From assembly GCF_000002235.5 (NCBI RefSeq), contig NW_022145601.1:28560664-28624663 (forward strand): a stretch of DNA of 64,000 bases, given 5' to 3'. Both the position numbers and the translations under genes were made by a program. The notes beneath the pieces were generated by a model. The model had not been told where the DNA came from and searched no databases. It worked only from the letters and a program-made list of their open reading frames with translations. Numbering within the stretch: the first letter of the stretch is position 1; each line of letters starts with the position of its first letter. Of the stretch, positions 1 through 10,571 are shown one piece after another. The stretch is from Strongylocentrotus purpuratus (taxonomy: Eukaryota; Echinodermata; Echinoidea; Camarodonta; Strongylocentrotidae).

Positions 1-1236
1 GAGAGTATGGTATTTTTGTCCACCTATATTATTATTGGTTATTGTAAGGTTAAAGGTAAAGACCAGTTTTGGAAACGCCCCCCTCTCAAAAAATGAAATG
101 GTAGCTCTTATTACCAATCATGTGAAAGAATATGTTTTGACTACGGTAATACGTGATGATACAAATTTTGCTGAGAAGCTGCCAACTTATTGATATATTT
201 GGTAAATTGGTTTATCTATTTGGACGTGATAGATATTATGCACGTGTCGCCCACGTGTGCGTAGTCCCATATTCATCTTTCTGTGTACAGTACTTGTAAC
301 TTTACCAAGACTGGGCCAAATTTCTTATCATGTTGATGATTCCAGAACCTTGCAGTACACACCAATACTTATTTGCTACATGTAGATGATCAACCTTTTC
401 TGATCGATTCACTGGTTAGAAAAGTTGGTAATATCATTTCAAAGATTATGTTAGCTGAAGTGAAGAAATGATCAAAGTGAAGGAATAGATCGGATAAAGT
501 CTGAGCAGGGATTCAATGGAGCAGTCACGGCATGAATGATCTGAAGAATATTGATCGAAACACTTGACTCGAGAGGCGAAAGCTTAATCCCAGACATGGC
601 ACTGATATCCTTTGACAGGACAATCAATGTACTAATGCCAATCTCCACCCAGGAGTAGTAATGTAGTTAGATGCTGCTTGTAAGTGTCGTGGTAGTTGTT
701 TGGAAGAGTTTCTGTGAATGCTAGAGTGCCATAGTAGCAAAAGTAATGCTCGAGCTGCGGGGGTACCATGACAGATGGCGCTATACAAGAACCTACCTTT
801 ATTTTCATTCAAACCTCACCATCAATCTACCCATCTTGGTATTTATTTCAGCTTGGAACATGAACTAGAATTTATCTAGTATAATGCTGGAGAGGAAAAG
901 CACAGAAAGATCGAAGAGGCAGGAAAAGGATTGATTTTAACAAATCTCATAAATCCCATTTTAAGCACATTGGAAGCTCTTGAAGCACATGAAAGTATAT
1001 TTGTATAGCTTCTGTATTTTGTAAAATTACTATCATAATTAGGTGATCTGCAGATCATCTCTTGATTTTAATAAAAGTCAGAATCTTTATTCTATATTTC
1101 TTTATTAGGTGATCTGCAGCAGGTCTGCAGTATGATTTCCAACTTTATGTTGTGTGTCCCATCAGAGATATTGTTGTTGTTGTTGTTAAGGGCGTGTGTC
1201 ATTCAATTATGAATTTTTTTTATATCTTCCTGATTC
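1..1236. other. AT-rich flank left of the LTR element
   Basis: No gene is recognisable here. The first 430 bases belong to a dispersed repeat listed separately. The rest is AT-rich unique-looking sequence, with two copies of the short word TTAGGTGATCTGCAG near 1040 and 1107 and a (TTG)n run near 1170. The inverted form of that word recurs near 10019-10035, on the other side of the LTR element. Confidence 0.5.
46..430 (+). repeat. Dispersed repeat family A, copy 1
   Basis: Starts with a TAAAGGTAAAGACCAG-like end and shares long stretches with 10572-10990 and, more briefly, with 22616-22790. Shared blocks include GCTCTTATTACCAATCATGT, a TGATATATTTGGTAAATT block, and a block running from TAGTCCCATAT to CTTTTCTGATCG. 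No coding capacity is visible. It is probably a non-autonomous mobile element, but its ends were not defined. Confidence 0.6.
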
Positions 1237-1241
1237 ATTAG
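1237..1241. repeat. Target-site duplication (ATTAG), left
   Basis: ATTAG lies immediately before the LTR terminus TGTCAAG and is repeated exactly at 9547-9551 after the other LTR terminus. This is the 5-bp duplication expected of Ty3/gypsy integration. Confidence 0.92.
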
Positions 1242-1430
1242 TGTCAAGATATACAAAATAGCCACAACGACTCTCATAAATGAGTTTTACAGACTTTTAT
1301 TTGACAACTACACCAACATCTAAATCCATAGACATCTGCTGTTACACAAATATTACAAATACGTACAGCCATTTAATTATTCCAATACCCACGAGTGTAA
1401 TTCGTACAAGTTAACTTCCCAGTTTTTAAA

Positions 1431-1537
1431 GTGTCCGAAATGAAGACAAGTGTCCGAAATGAAGACAAGTGTCCGAAATGAAGACAAGTGTCCGAAATGA
1501 AGACAAGTGTCCGAAATGGAGACAATTGTCCGAAATA
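1431..1537. repeat. 19-bp tandem repeat inside the LTR
   Basis: About 5.6 head-to-tail copies of the unit GTGTCCGAAATGAAGACAA, the last two diverged. The same array is present in the other LTR at 7999-8105. Such repeats in LTRs can act as enhancer-like units, but no function is shown here. Confidence 0.9.
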
Positions 1538-1705
1538 AGGCGAAAGCCTTTTGCTTAGTATTTGCTATATCAGAAGATCAAATACCGACATAGTTCCTAC
1601 GAAGATTCGATGCTTGAAGACTTGTGAAGGTTGATGTCCCGTAATCGCTTGTTACGGCAATCGGTCACATGCTTCAAGATCCCGGATACTGACTCGGCGA
1701 TTCTC

Positions 1706-1809
1706 GGATGCTAATTCGACGATCCGATGCTTGGATGCTAATTCGACGATTCGATGCTTGGATGCTAATTCGACGATTCGATGCTTGGATGCTAATTCGA
1801 CGATTCGAT
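1706..1809. repeat. 27-bp tandem repeat inside the LTR
   Basis: About 3.9 copies of a 27-bp unit beginning GGATGCTAATTCGACGAT, at 1706, 1733, 1760 and 1787. The other LTR has the same array at 8274-8377. Confidence 0.9.
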
Positions 1810-2983
1810 CAGCGTGCTACTAGTTAGTAGTGAAGAACGTTCTTGTCCGCTCTTACGGCTATAAATGAAATTATCAATATATCCTTCAAAATACATGATA
1901 TTTAATTTCTACGGTTTCAACACTTATTTCTAATACTCATTTTCGAATAAAGCAAACGATGAAATAATAAAGGTTATTTCACCAGACTTTCTTTATCCGG
2001 TTATAACAAAACCAACATGGTTTCCTTCCACTACACTTTCTTTTCATTATTAACTAGGGTCACCAATCTAACTGACCCGGGCAAAAATAGATTTAATTGC
2101 TATATCAGAAGATCCAAAACCGACATGGTTTCTACGAGGAATAAATCCCTGGAGACTTGTGTCGGAAGGATGATGACCCACAAACTTAATCAATCATTAT
2201 AAGAATTTCGTTATGTCAATAAAAATTCGTTAGAGAAATTAAGTCATTTCCAGCACAGTAATTTCACTAATAACTTGTTTCTCATCATTACTACTAGGTT
2301 GTACTGCGTTAATTCATTAACACAAAATAAAATGTTCTTTTACATATAATTTCAAAATGTATGCATGAAGCGTTAAAGCATTTATATCAATAAACGTATA
2401 TAATTATCCCTATCGAACGACGCTCAGGAGAACGATATTTCATGAACGGCTCTTTCGTCACGTGTTCGTGAATAATTACTTTTGATACACATACGAGCTA
2501 ATTTGCTCTAACGTGGTGCTTCTTGCACACTGTAAACATGTAAATTATCTGAATCTCATTATCACACATAGGTTATGTATAGAAAGCTACTTACAGTTAT
2601 GTTGACAAAATTGTGCCAATGGCAGGAAAATCGAGGTTCTGGGCTACATGGAGGATACCTCTCGTACCGGTGTCGCCTGAGGAAAAGGACTGCTTGCGCC
2701 GAATACAAAATCAAGGCTCTGGTAGCAACTTCCACAACACACATAAGGGTACATGTTCAAGACCTCTCACACGTCCAGCTACAACCTCGTCTTCTAGTCA
2801 ACTGCCCTGATTTAAGTCCACACGTACACACCTTTAAGCATTCTCGGCACCACACCCTAATTTGCATATATTCAGACAAGCGAAATATTTTCTATCACTA
2901 ACGCCCTCTAATGTCTAGATGACCTTGAAAATAGGAAAACAAATAAAATAAGAACAAATTTCCCATTTTACTCTGACAATTTA

Positions 2984-2994
2984 CCCCCTTTTTC
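2984..2994 (-). other. Polypurine tract of the LTR element
   Basis: On the - strand this reads GAAAAAGGGGG, followed by TAAAT and then the LTR start TGTCAGAG. Position and composition fit the plus-strand priming tract next to the 3' LTR. Confidence 0.75.
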
Positions 2995-3059
2995 AGAAAA
3001 TATTTTGGGACTCTAACATTAACCAACACAAAATGTGTACTTCTACATTCCCTTTATAT

Positions 3060-6000
3060 TCAGCAAATACGACTCATATAATCTGCTCCTACGTTTTCTT
3101 TACCCTTTATCGCTTGTACGCGATATCTGTAAGACTGTAAGGCAAGCGCCCATCTGAGCACACGTCCGTTCGCGAGCTTCCCTCGACGAAGAGCGCGAAG
3201 AGGTTCGTGGTCAACCTCGAGTACGAATTCCCTACCGTAGAGATAGGCTTCGAATTTTTGTACTGCCCAGACTACAGCAAGACACTCTCGCTCGATGGTA
3301 GAGTATCTCGTTTCTCGATCCAACAACTTTCTGCTTGCAAACGCCACCGGAAACTTTTCATCGTCGAACTCCTGTAATAAGACTGCACCTATACCAGTCT
3401 CGGAGGCGTCAGTTCGAAGTATGAATGGGCGGTCGACATCAGGCAGATGCAAGATTGGAGCATTTGAGATCTTGCTCTTGAGACATCGAAAAGCTCTCTC
3501 TTCAGTCTCTCCCCACTCTACGGTGTTTGATTTGCCTTTCTTTGTCAGATTCGTCAGGGGTACGGCTATTTCTGCGAAACAAGGTACGAACTTCCGATAG
3601 TAACTCGCTAGGCCGAGAAATGACCTCAGCTGTCGTTTCGTTTCGGGCCTTGGTGCTTCTTGTACCGCCTGAATCTTATTCGTCATCGGTTGGAGCTTTC
3701 CACCACCAACCCTATGTCCCAAGAAATCTAGAGACTCTTGAGCAAGACTACACTTGCTCGGCTTTGCCTTCATATTGGCTGTGCGTAAGCGACTTAGGAG
3801 TTCTTTCAGAACCTCAAGATGTTTCTCCCAAGAAACTGTGTGTACCAAGATATCATCAATGAAGTTATGAACTCCATCAAGATCACGAAGTAAAGTTCGC
3901 ATAACTCTACTAAAGGTGGCCGGGGCATTAATCAAACCAAATGGCATTGTCTTGAATTGGAAAAGGCCATTAGGGGTGATAAAGGCTGTACGGGGTTTGG
4001 CATTCTCAGTAAGGGGAATTTGCCAGTATCCTTTAGTGAGATCCAGTTTGCTGAAGTAGTGATCCTTCGCTAACGCAGTGAAAATTTCCTCTTGGTCAGG
4101 TATGGGCTCTGCGTCTGATACTGTGTTCATATTCAGCTTACGGTAATCACAGCAAAATCGGTTAGACCCGTCCGGCTTCTTGACTAAAACCACCGGAGAG
4201 GCATATGGGGATGATGATGGCTCAATCACCCCAAGCTCGAGCATCTCTTTGACTTCGTCACCAACCACCTGTCGGAGAGCGTGAGGAAGAGGATAGGGCT
4301 TGGACTTTACCGGTCGAGGATCTGTCAACTTGATGTCGTGGTGACCCAAACTGGTCACGCTAGGAACATCTGTAAAAACGTCCGAATAATTACCGATAAG
4401 TCGCCTCAGCTGATTATTCTGCTCCTCAGAAAGTGTGTCTCCAATGCAGACATCAGCAACTGTCTGAGTCTGTCTCAGGCTGGGGACTTCGATGAGTTGC
4501 TCGTTTACCCTCATCTTGGTTGTCGTCTGTGCATCTTCGTCATCATTGACTTCGTCAATTTCTTCAATGACAGATACACCTGCTACTGCTGGATATTTTA
4601 TTCCAGCATCTGAATTATTATCGTCTCGACGATAATAAGCCTTGAGAAGATTCGCATGGAAAGTAGTTATCCTTGACCCAAGGTCAACTCTGTAGTCGAG
4701 TTTACCAACTCTACCTACTACCTTGAAAGGGCCTTTCCAGTGCATCAGTAACTTATTCCTGTCTGTAGGAAGTAGTAGTAACACCTCATCTCCAACCTTG
4801 AAAGACCTAGCCTTGGCTTTCTTGTTGTACTGCGCTCGATACGCAGACTGCGATTTCGTCAGTTGCTCTTTCACCAGCTGGACTGTATTTTCCAACTTCT
4901 CACGCAGATCCATCACATACTGGTATGTGGTTTTTGTCTCAGCATCCGTGCTTTCATCATTTGCCCAAAGTTCCCGCAGGATCATCAAGGGGCCTCTCAC
5001 CTCTCGTCCATAGAGAAGTTCGAATGGAGAGAATCCTGTGCTGTCGTGAGGTGCTTCGCGATATGCGAAGAGGAGTGCATCTATATATCGATCCCAGTCA
5101 GTGGGTCTCTCCTCCGCCATCTTCTTAAGCATCTGTTTAAGCGTCCCGTTAAACTTCTCAACGAGACCATTACAGGCCGGATGATAGGGAGTTGTAGTAA
5201 GGTGGCGTACTGACATTAACCTATTCACTTCTTGCATCACATCTGACACGAACTGTGTCCCACGGTCGGTTAACATCTCACGGGGAAATCCAACTCTAGT
5301 GAAGATGCTGAAAAGAGCTTCCGCTACGGACACTGTATCTATGTTCTTAAGTGGAACAGCTTCAGGATACCTTGTCGCGTAGTCCATGAGCGTCAGTATA
5401 TACCGACAACCTCGTGACGTCATAGGAGCGATAGGGCCAACAATGTCAACAGCCACACGGTGAAATGGCTCATCAATTAAGGGAGTAACCCCCAATGGTA
5501 TTTTCCTTACCGTACCCTTGTACACTGAGCGCTGGCACACATCACACGACCTACAAAATCGAGATGTGTCCGCTCTTACACCACCCCAGAAGAAATTCTG
5601 TAAGATTCTTTCTGCGGTTTTATGTGATCCTAGGTGCCCACCCAATAGACACTCATGTGCAAGCCGCAGAATCTGTCCCCTGAATTTACAAGGAACAACT
5701 AGCTGATGGGTGACATCACCTGATGCGGATTGGAACTCGCGATATAACAATCCTTGTTTTCTTCGAAAGAGTGACCGGTTCCCATTTCTAGTCGTCTTGA
5801 CTACTCCCGATTCGGCTTGCTCTTGTATACGCCCCAACGTTGCGTCATTAGCTTGCTCTTTTCGGAACTCTTCAGCGGTAGCAACGTCAGTCTGCTTTGG
5901 TACCTTCAACTTTTGGATATGTTTGCTTTCTTTCTTCCGCTGATTTCTTGTCTCTACAGCTAGACATGTATCACCATTCCAGTCTTCGTCCGGATCCTTC

Positions 6001-7484
6001 GGTTCTCGAACACCTGGAATATTCCCAAGAACTACATCATAGATAGGATTATCCACACATAATGCTTCCACCTCACCAATGAAGAAGGGTGAGTCAAGCG
6101 TTACCTTAGCAACGGGGAACGTCCTCATAGTACGATCTATCATGAGGCACCTCCTTTCTTCCCCAGCAAATTGGTCTGGCTTGATAAGTCCCATCTTCAC
6201 AAAGGTTGTGGAACATCCGCTATCCCTCAAGACTTTGACACGCGTGCCGTTGATGATCCCTTCTTTGACTGGCATAAGCTGGAGGGGTTTAGCTCCACCA
6301 GCACCACTAACTATCGGCAATGCCAACTCCGATTGTATCTCAGTGACTTCTCCTTCTACATCTGTACATGAGAAACAAGACACTATTACCAAACATGCAT
6401 TAACATCGTACATTTCCGACTCATGACGATTCACCCTTCTTTTATCCCGACCAGTCGACTCCGGGAGTGAATCTGTATCTCTGTCATGGACCTGTCTCTG
6501 AGGTTGCTTCGGCATGCTCGACGTCCTGTCCGATTCACTCTGAATCTCAGCTCCCGCAGCTGCAACCTCTTTCCTCTTCCGTTGCGTGCAATGCTTTGCC
6601 TGATGCCCTAGTTTCCCACAGATGAAACAACCACCAAGACGGCTTTGCGACCTGTCTGATGGTTTCGAGCCTGCTGGTTTCGAGCCTGCATGCACAGGGG
6701 GAGAAGTGGGTTTAATGGTGTGTGACTTACCAGTCCCACCCTGCCATCCCGATCTTGCTTCTACAAAGCAGTCGGCAATCTCTATGACCTCCTTGAGTCC
6801 CTTCGGCTTTCGTTCCTTTATGAAAGTCTCCAAATCTTTCGAGCAGGTAGTGTAAAACTGCTCTATAAGGAACAGCTCCACTACCTCGGTGAACGTTTTC
6901 TGGCGTCCCGACATCTCAATCCATTTATCAACATAACTCCTGAGCCTGATGATAAATTGCTCGGCTGTCTCACCCGAATCAGGTTTCGAACTCCGAAATT
7001 TCTTTCTGAAACCGTCACTAGTAAGCGAGTACCGCTGCAATATCGCTGTCTTCACTACATTATAATCTTGAGCATCGTCTTCACTTAACCGGGAGTAAGT
7101 GTCCAAGGCTTTTCCCGTTAACAGAGCACTTAAATTTACAGCCCAAACATTTGACGGCCACTTTTGCGCAACTGCATAACGTTCAAATCTAAGTAAATAA
7201 ACATCTAATTTGTCTTTACCACAAACAAATGAGGGAAGTTTAGGGGGACGAATATTATGAGTACTGTTACTACTATCCTGGTTACCTCGTTGCTCAAGCT
7301 TTACACTTTCTATTTTCAACCTAATTTCTGCCAATTCTTTTTCCTCCTTCAATCGCTCACGCTCTTCTGCTCTCTTATCCCTCTCTCTGTCCTGTTCTAC
7401 CTTTAAGAAATCCCTTAATTCTAAACCTGTGAGACCCAAAGATTCCCCAATTGTTACTAACTTTTCGACATCCATGTCAAACAC
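3060..7484 (-). CDS. Gag-Pol polyprotein, Gmr1-like Ty3/gypsy (gag-PR-IN-RT-RH)
   Basis: A single 1474-codon frame. Residues 1-250 are a gag region with a charged coiled-coil-like N terminus. A CCHC zinc knuckle (CFICGKLGHQAKHC) lies at 286-299. The aspartic protease motif DSG is at 421-423. Integrase follows: an HHCC zinc-binding region at about 610-650, catalytic D680, D740 and E776 (35 residues between the last two), and a C-terminal GPF motif near 918. Reverse transcriptase comes after it, about 1050-1240, with LDLTKGYWQIP and the catalytic FIDD at 1208-1211. RNase H follows, about 1340-1474, containing TDAS. Integrase upstream of RT is unlike most Ty3/gypsy elements and defines the Gmr1 group. 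Gag and Pol share one frame, so a full-length fusion product is expected, processed by the protease. No chromodomain or envelope gene is seen. The frame looks whole. Confidence 0.95.
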   Translation of the reverse strand: MFDMDVEKLVTIGESLGLTGLELRDFLKVEQDRERDKRAEERERLKEEKELAEIRLKIESVKLEQRGNQDSSNSTHNIRPPKLPSFVCGKDKLDVYLLRFERYAVAQKWPSNVWAVNLSALLTGKALDTYSRLSEDDAQDYNVVKTAILQRYSLTSDGFRKKFRSSKPDSGETAEQFIIRLRSYVDKWIEMSGRQKTFTEVVELFLIEQFYTTCSKDLETFIKERKPKGLKEVIEIADCFVEARSGWQGGTGKSHTIKPTSPPVHAGSKPAGSKPSDRSQSRLGGCFICGKLGHQAKHCTQRKRKEVAAAGAEIQSESDRTSSMPKQPQRQVHDRDTDSLPESTGRDKRRVNRHESEMYDVNACLVIVSCFSCTDVEGEVTEIQSELALPIVSGAGGAKPLQLMPVKEGIINGTRVKVLRDSGCSTTFVKMGLIKPDQFAGEERRCLMIDRTMRTFPVAKVTLDSPFFIGEVEALCVDNPIYDVVLGNIPGVREPKDPDEDWNGDTCLAVETRNQRKKESKHIQKLKVPKQTDVATAEEFRKEQANDATLGRIQEQAESGVVKTTRNGNRSLFRRKQGLLYREFQSASGDVTHQLVVPCKFRGQILRLAHECLLGGHLGSHKTAERILQNFFWGGVRADTSRFCRSCDVCQRSVYKGTVRKIPLGVTPLIDEPFHRVAVDIVGPIAPMTSRGCRYILTLMDYATRYPEAVPLKNIDTVSVAEALFSIFTRVGFPREMLTDRGTQFVSDVMQEVNRLMSVRHLTTTPYHPACNGLVEKFNGTLKQMLKKMAEERPTDWDRYIDALLFAYREAPHDSTGFSPFELLYGREVRGPLMILRELWANDESTDAETKTTYQYVMDLREKLENTVQLVKEQLTKSQSAYRAQYNKKAKARSFKVGDEVLLLLPTDRNKLLMHWKGPFKVVGRVGKLDYRVDLGSRITTFHANLLKAYYRRDDNNSDAGIKYPAVAGVSVIEEIDEVNDDEDAQTTTKMRVNEQLIEVPSLRQTQTVADVCIGDTLSEEQNNQLRRLIGNYSDVFTDVPSVTSLGHHDIKLTDPRPVKSKPYPLPHALRQVVGDEVKEMLELGVIEPSSSPYASPVVLVKKPDGSNRFCCDYRKLNMNTVSDAEPIPDQEEIFTALAKDHYFSKLDLTKGYWQIPLTENAKPRTAFITPNGLFQFKTMPFGLINAPATFSRVMRTLLRDLDGVHNFIDDILVHTVSWEKHLEVLKELLSRLRTANMKAKPSKCSLAQESLDFLGHRVGGGKLQPMTNKIQAVQEAPRPETKRQLRSFLGLASYYRKFVPCFAEIAVPLTNLTKKGKSNTVEWGETEERAFRCLKSKISNAPILHLPDVDRPFILRTDASETGIGAVLLQEFDDEKFPVAFASRKLLDRETRYSTIERECLAVVWAVQKFEAYLYGREFVLEVDHEPLRALRRGKLANGRVLRWALALQSYRYRVQAIKGKENVGADYMSRIC

Positions 7485-7809
7485 TCACAGTCATTCAAAT
7501 GAGAACTTACCACCAGAGCCAGAAACAATTTAGCAGCGCGTGGAGAGCGACGATGTGGAAGGCGAACGTGCACCAGTCACCAGGTATCCTGCATGTACCT
7601 CCAGTTGATTACCTCTAACCTGTAATACAGTAGGTAACATACAAAGAAAATATTATACAGAAACATATGCACACTATAAATATTAAATGCAAGTTCCAGA
7701 AATATCCTATAGTCGTTCAAATATTAGAAATCCCAGCTATAATACATACCCTATTGTAATCCTAACAATTTTATTTTTTTTCGCCAGTCCTGGCAAGGTC
7801 GCCAATTAT
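7485..7809 (-). other. LTR element leader region
   Basis: 325 bp between the gag start codon and the element's 5' LTR. It is AT-rich and non-coding, and carries the candidate primer-binding site at its LTR end. Confidence 0.7.
7788..7804 (-). other. Candidate primer-binding site
   Basis: On the - strand this reads TGGCGACCTTGCCAGGA, five bases after the LTR end. It starts with TGG, the complement of a tRNA CCA tail, as expected for tRNA priming of minus-strand synthesis. The particular tRNA cannot be named without a tRNA set from the species. Confidence 0.65.
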
Positions 7810-9546
7810 TGTCAAGATATACAAAATAGCCACAACGACTCTCATAAATGAGTTTTGCAGACTTTTATTTGACAACTACACCAACATCTAAATCCATAGA
7901 CATCTGCTGTTACACAAATATTACAAATACGTACAGCCATTTAATTATTCCAATACCCACGAGTGTAATTCGTACAAGTTAACTTCCCAGTTTTTAAAGT
8001 GTCCGAAATGAAGACAAGTGTCCGAAATGAAGACAAGTGTCCGAAATGAAGACAAGTGTCCGAAATGAAGACAAGTGTCCGAAATGGAGACAATTGTCCG
8101 AAATAAGGCGAAAGCCTTTTGCTTAGTATTTGCTATATCAGAAGATCAAATACCGACATAGTTCCTACGAAGATTCGATGCTTGAAGACTTGTGAATGTT
8201 GATGTCCCGTAATCGCTTGTTACGGCAATCGGTCACATGCTTCAAGATCCCGGATACTGACTCGGCGATTCTCGGATGCTAATTCGACGATCCGATGCTT
8301 GGATGCTAATTCGACGATTCGATGCTTGGATGCTAATTCGACGATTCGATGCTTGGATGCTAATTCGACGATTCGATCAGCGTGCTACTAGTTAGTAGTG
8401 AAGAACGTTCTTGTCCGCTCTTACGGCTATAAATGAAATTATCAATATATCCTTCAAAATACATGATATTTAATTTCTACGGTTTCAACACTTATTTCTA
8501 ATACTCATTTTCGAATAAAGCAAACGATGAAATAATAAAGGTTATTTCACCAGACTTTCTTTATCCGGTTATAACAAAACCAACATGGTTTCCTTCCACT
8601 ACACTTTCTTTTCATTATTAACTAGGGTCACCAATCTAACTGACCCGGGCAAAAATAGATTTAATTGCTATATCAGAAGATCCAAAACCGACATGGTTTC
8701 TACGAGGAATAAATCCCTGGAGACTTGTGTCGGAAGGATGATGACCCACAAACTTAATCAATCATTATAAGAATTTCGTTATGTCAATAAAAATTCGTTA
8801 GAGAAATTAAGTCATTTCCAGCACAGTAATTTCAATAATAACTTGTTTCTCATCATTACTACTAGGTTGTACTGCGTTAATTCATTAACACAAAATAAAA
8901 TGTTCTTTTACATATAATTTCAAAATGTATGCATGAAGCGTTAAAGCATTTATATCAATAAACGTATATAATTATCCCTATCGAACGACGCTCAGGAGAA
9001 CGATATTTCATGAACGGCTCTTTCGTCACGTGTTCGTGAATAATTACTTTTGATACACATACGAGCTAATTTGCTCTAACGTGGTGCTTCTTGCACACTG
9101 TAAACATGTAAATTATCTGAATCTCATTATCACACATAGGTTATGTATAGAAAGCTACTTACAGTTATGTTGACAAAATTGTGCCAATGGCAGGAAAATC
9201 GAGGTTCTGGGCTACATGGAGGATACCTCTCGTACCGGTGTCGCCTGAGGAAAAGGACTGCTTGCGCCGAATACAAAATCAAGGCTCTGGTAGCAACTTC
9301 CACAACACACATAAGGGTACATGTTCAAGACCTCTCACACGTCCAGCTACAACCTCGTCTTCTAGTCAACTGCCCTGATTTAAGTCCACACGTACACACC
9401 TTTAAGCATTCTCGGCACCACACCCTAATTTGCATATATTCAGACAAGCGAAATATTTTCTATCACTAACGCCCTCTAATGTCTAGATGACCTTGAAAAT
9501 AGGAAAACAAATAAAATAAGAACAAATTTCCCATTTTACTCTGACA
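7810..9546 (-). repeat. LTR (element 5' LTR)
   Basis: A 1737-bp copy of 1242-2978, offset by exactly 6568 bases and differing at about three places. It contains the same 19-bp and 27-bp tandem arrays. As the element's 5' LTR it should carry the promoter, reading leftward. Confidence 0.95.
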
Positions 9547-9551
9547 ATTAG
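9547..9551. repeat. Target-site duplication (ATTAG), right
   Basis: Exact copy of 1237-1241, directly after the LTR end CTGACA. Confidence 0.92.
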
Positions 9552-9734
9552 TCTTATGCCCAGATCTTATGTAGTTATTGCATTTAAATTGTGTACAAAG
9601 CCTATGGGAAAATTAATCATTTTGAAAATTCATATTAACAGTGTCGTACTGCTTTTCATCTTCTTTATATAAAGCACCATGGGTTCTTACCTATAAGTCT
9701 TATCCAAGACCCCAAGTTTTTTATCCTGGGCCGG

Positions 9735-9868
9735 CCCCATCTTATAAAAATGTTGATATTAATCGCATCTTATGTGCGATTAATATCAAACGTAACTATA
9801 AACATTAGAGATAGGAGACTGCAAACTGGCTACTGATTGGAGGATTTATAACTTTTTATAAGATGGGG
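9735..9868. mobile_element. 134-bp foldback element with internal hairpin
   Basis: The ends are 16-bp inverted repeats: CCCCATCTTATAAAAA at 9735-9750 and its complement at 9853-9868. Near the left end is a second perfect 15-bp stem (TTGATATTAATCGCA and its complement, about 9753-9790) around a 7-base loop. There is no coding capacity. It resembles a miniature inverted-repeat element. No target duplication was found. Confidence 0.65.
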
Positions 9869-10571
9869 TCCAGACATAATGCTCAGAACTTTGTGTAGAA
9901 AATCTATAGGGAACTTCCGTCATTCAAATGTGAGGGGGAACTTCAGCTCCTCTTACTGACTGTGAGCGCTTGTTGATCAGCTGCCATCTGGCAATCATTT
10001 CTTCTTCATTTGAGATCTTCTGCAGATCACCTTATTCGGCAGCAGTGATGAATTACAGTCTAGTAGTTCCTTTTCTTCTCTTTATTTCTCTTCCTCCTCT
10101 TTCTTTCTTCTCCTCCTCCTCCTCACCTCTTCTTCTTCTTCTCTCTCTTTGTCCTCCTCCTCCACCTCCTTCTCTTACTTCTTCTCGTTTTGCTTTTCAT
10201 TCCCTCCTCCTCCTTTCAACTTCTTCTCCTTCGATCTCCTCCTTCTCCTTCTCCTTCTCTTCTCTTAGAACTCCTTCTACTTCTTCAACAAAGCAATATT
10301 TCCTTGAGAAGTAAGAATAGTAGTAATATAATGACTGTATATATAGATACCGATGGGTTAAGATAACCTATAAATGATCAAGTAAGGTAATTAGCCTTGT
10401 TTCAAGTCAGAATGCATATGTCGGAAGGATGCGGTGGCTTGGGAAACACATTAACGTGCCATCTTTAATTACTTTCACAGGAGAAGTGTGAGCATGGAGT
10501 TTCCATGATCAGCCTTCCATACTCTGGTTCCTCTTCAGTGCTTTGCTCCAGGTCATAGCTTTTCCAAGGTG
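9869..10571. other. Non-coding flank with CT-rich block
   Basis: Holds a TTC/TCC-rich microsatellite at about 10070-10285; the 114-codon open frame across it is a low-complexity artefact. No gene is recognised. Confidence 0.6.

Larger units (their letters stand above)
1242..2978 (-). repeat. LTR (element 3' LTR)
   Basis: A 1737-bp direct repeat of 7810-9546, almost identical. Read on the - strand it starts TGTCAGAG and ends TCTTGACA. It contains two internal tandem-repeat blocks. Because the element is on the - strand, this left copy is its 3' LTR. The short open frames inside, including one of 108 codons, are duplicated with the LTR and match no family I recognise. Confidence 0.95.
1242..9546 (-). 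mobile_element. Gmr1-like Ty3/gypsy LTR retrotransposon, looks whole
   Basis: An 8305-bp element on the - strand. It has two 1737-bp LTRs with TG...CA ends, a 5-bp ATTAG target duplication, a candidate primer-binding site next to the LTR at 7810, and a purine tract (pyrimidine on +) next to the LTR at 2978. One uninterrupted reading frame fills most of the interior. Domain order is gag, protease, integrase, reverse transcriptase, RNase H; integrase before RT is the hallmark of the Gmr1 group, first described in Atlantic cod and known from other marine animals. The LTRs differ at only about three places, so the insertion is very young. It appears structurally complete; whether it is expressed cannot be told from sequence. 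Confidence 0.95.

Noticed and set aside
1431-1537. Regular direct repeats that might suggest a CRISPR array
   Set aside because: Units are head-to-tail with no spacers, inside an LTR of an animal retrotransposon.
2575-2901. A 108-codon open frame repeated exactly at 9143-9469
   Set aside because: It lies inside both LTRs and is duplicated with them. No family resemblance and no sign of selection, so not called as a gene.
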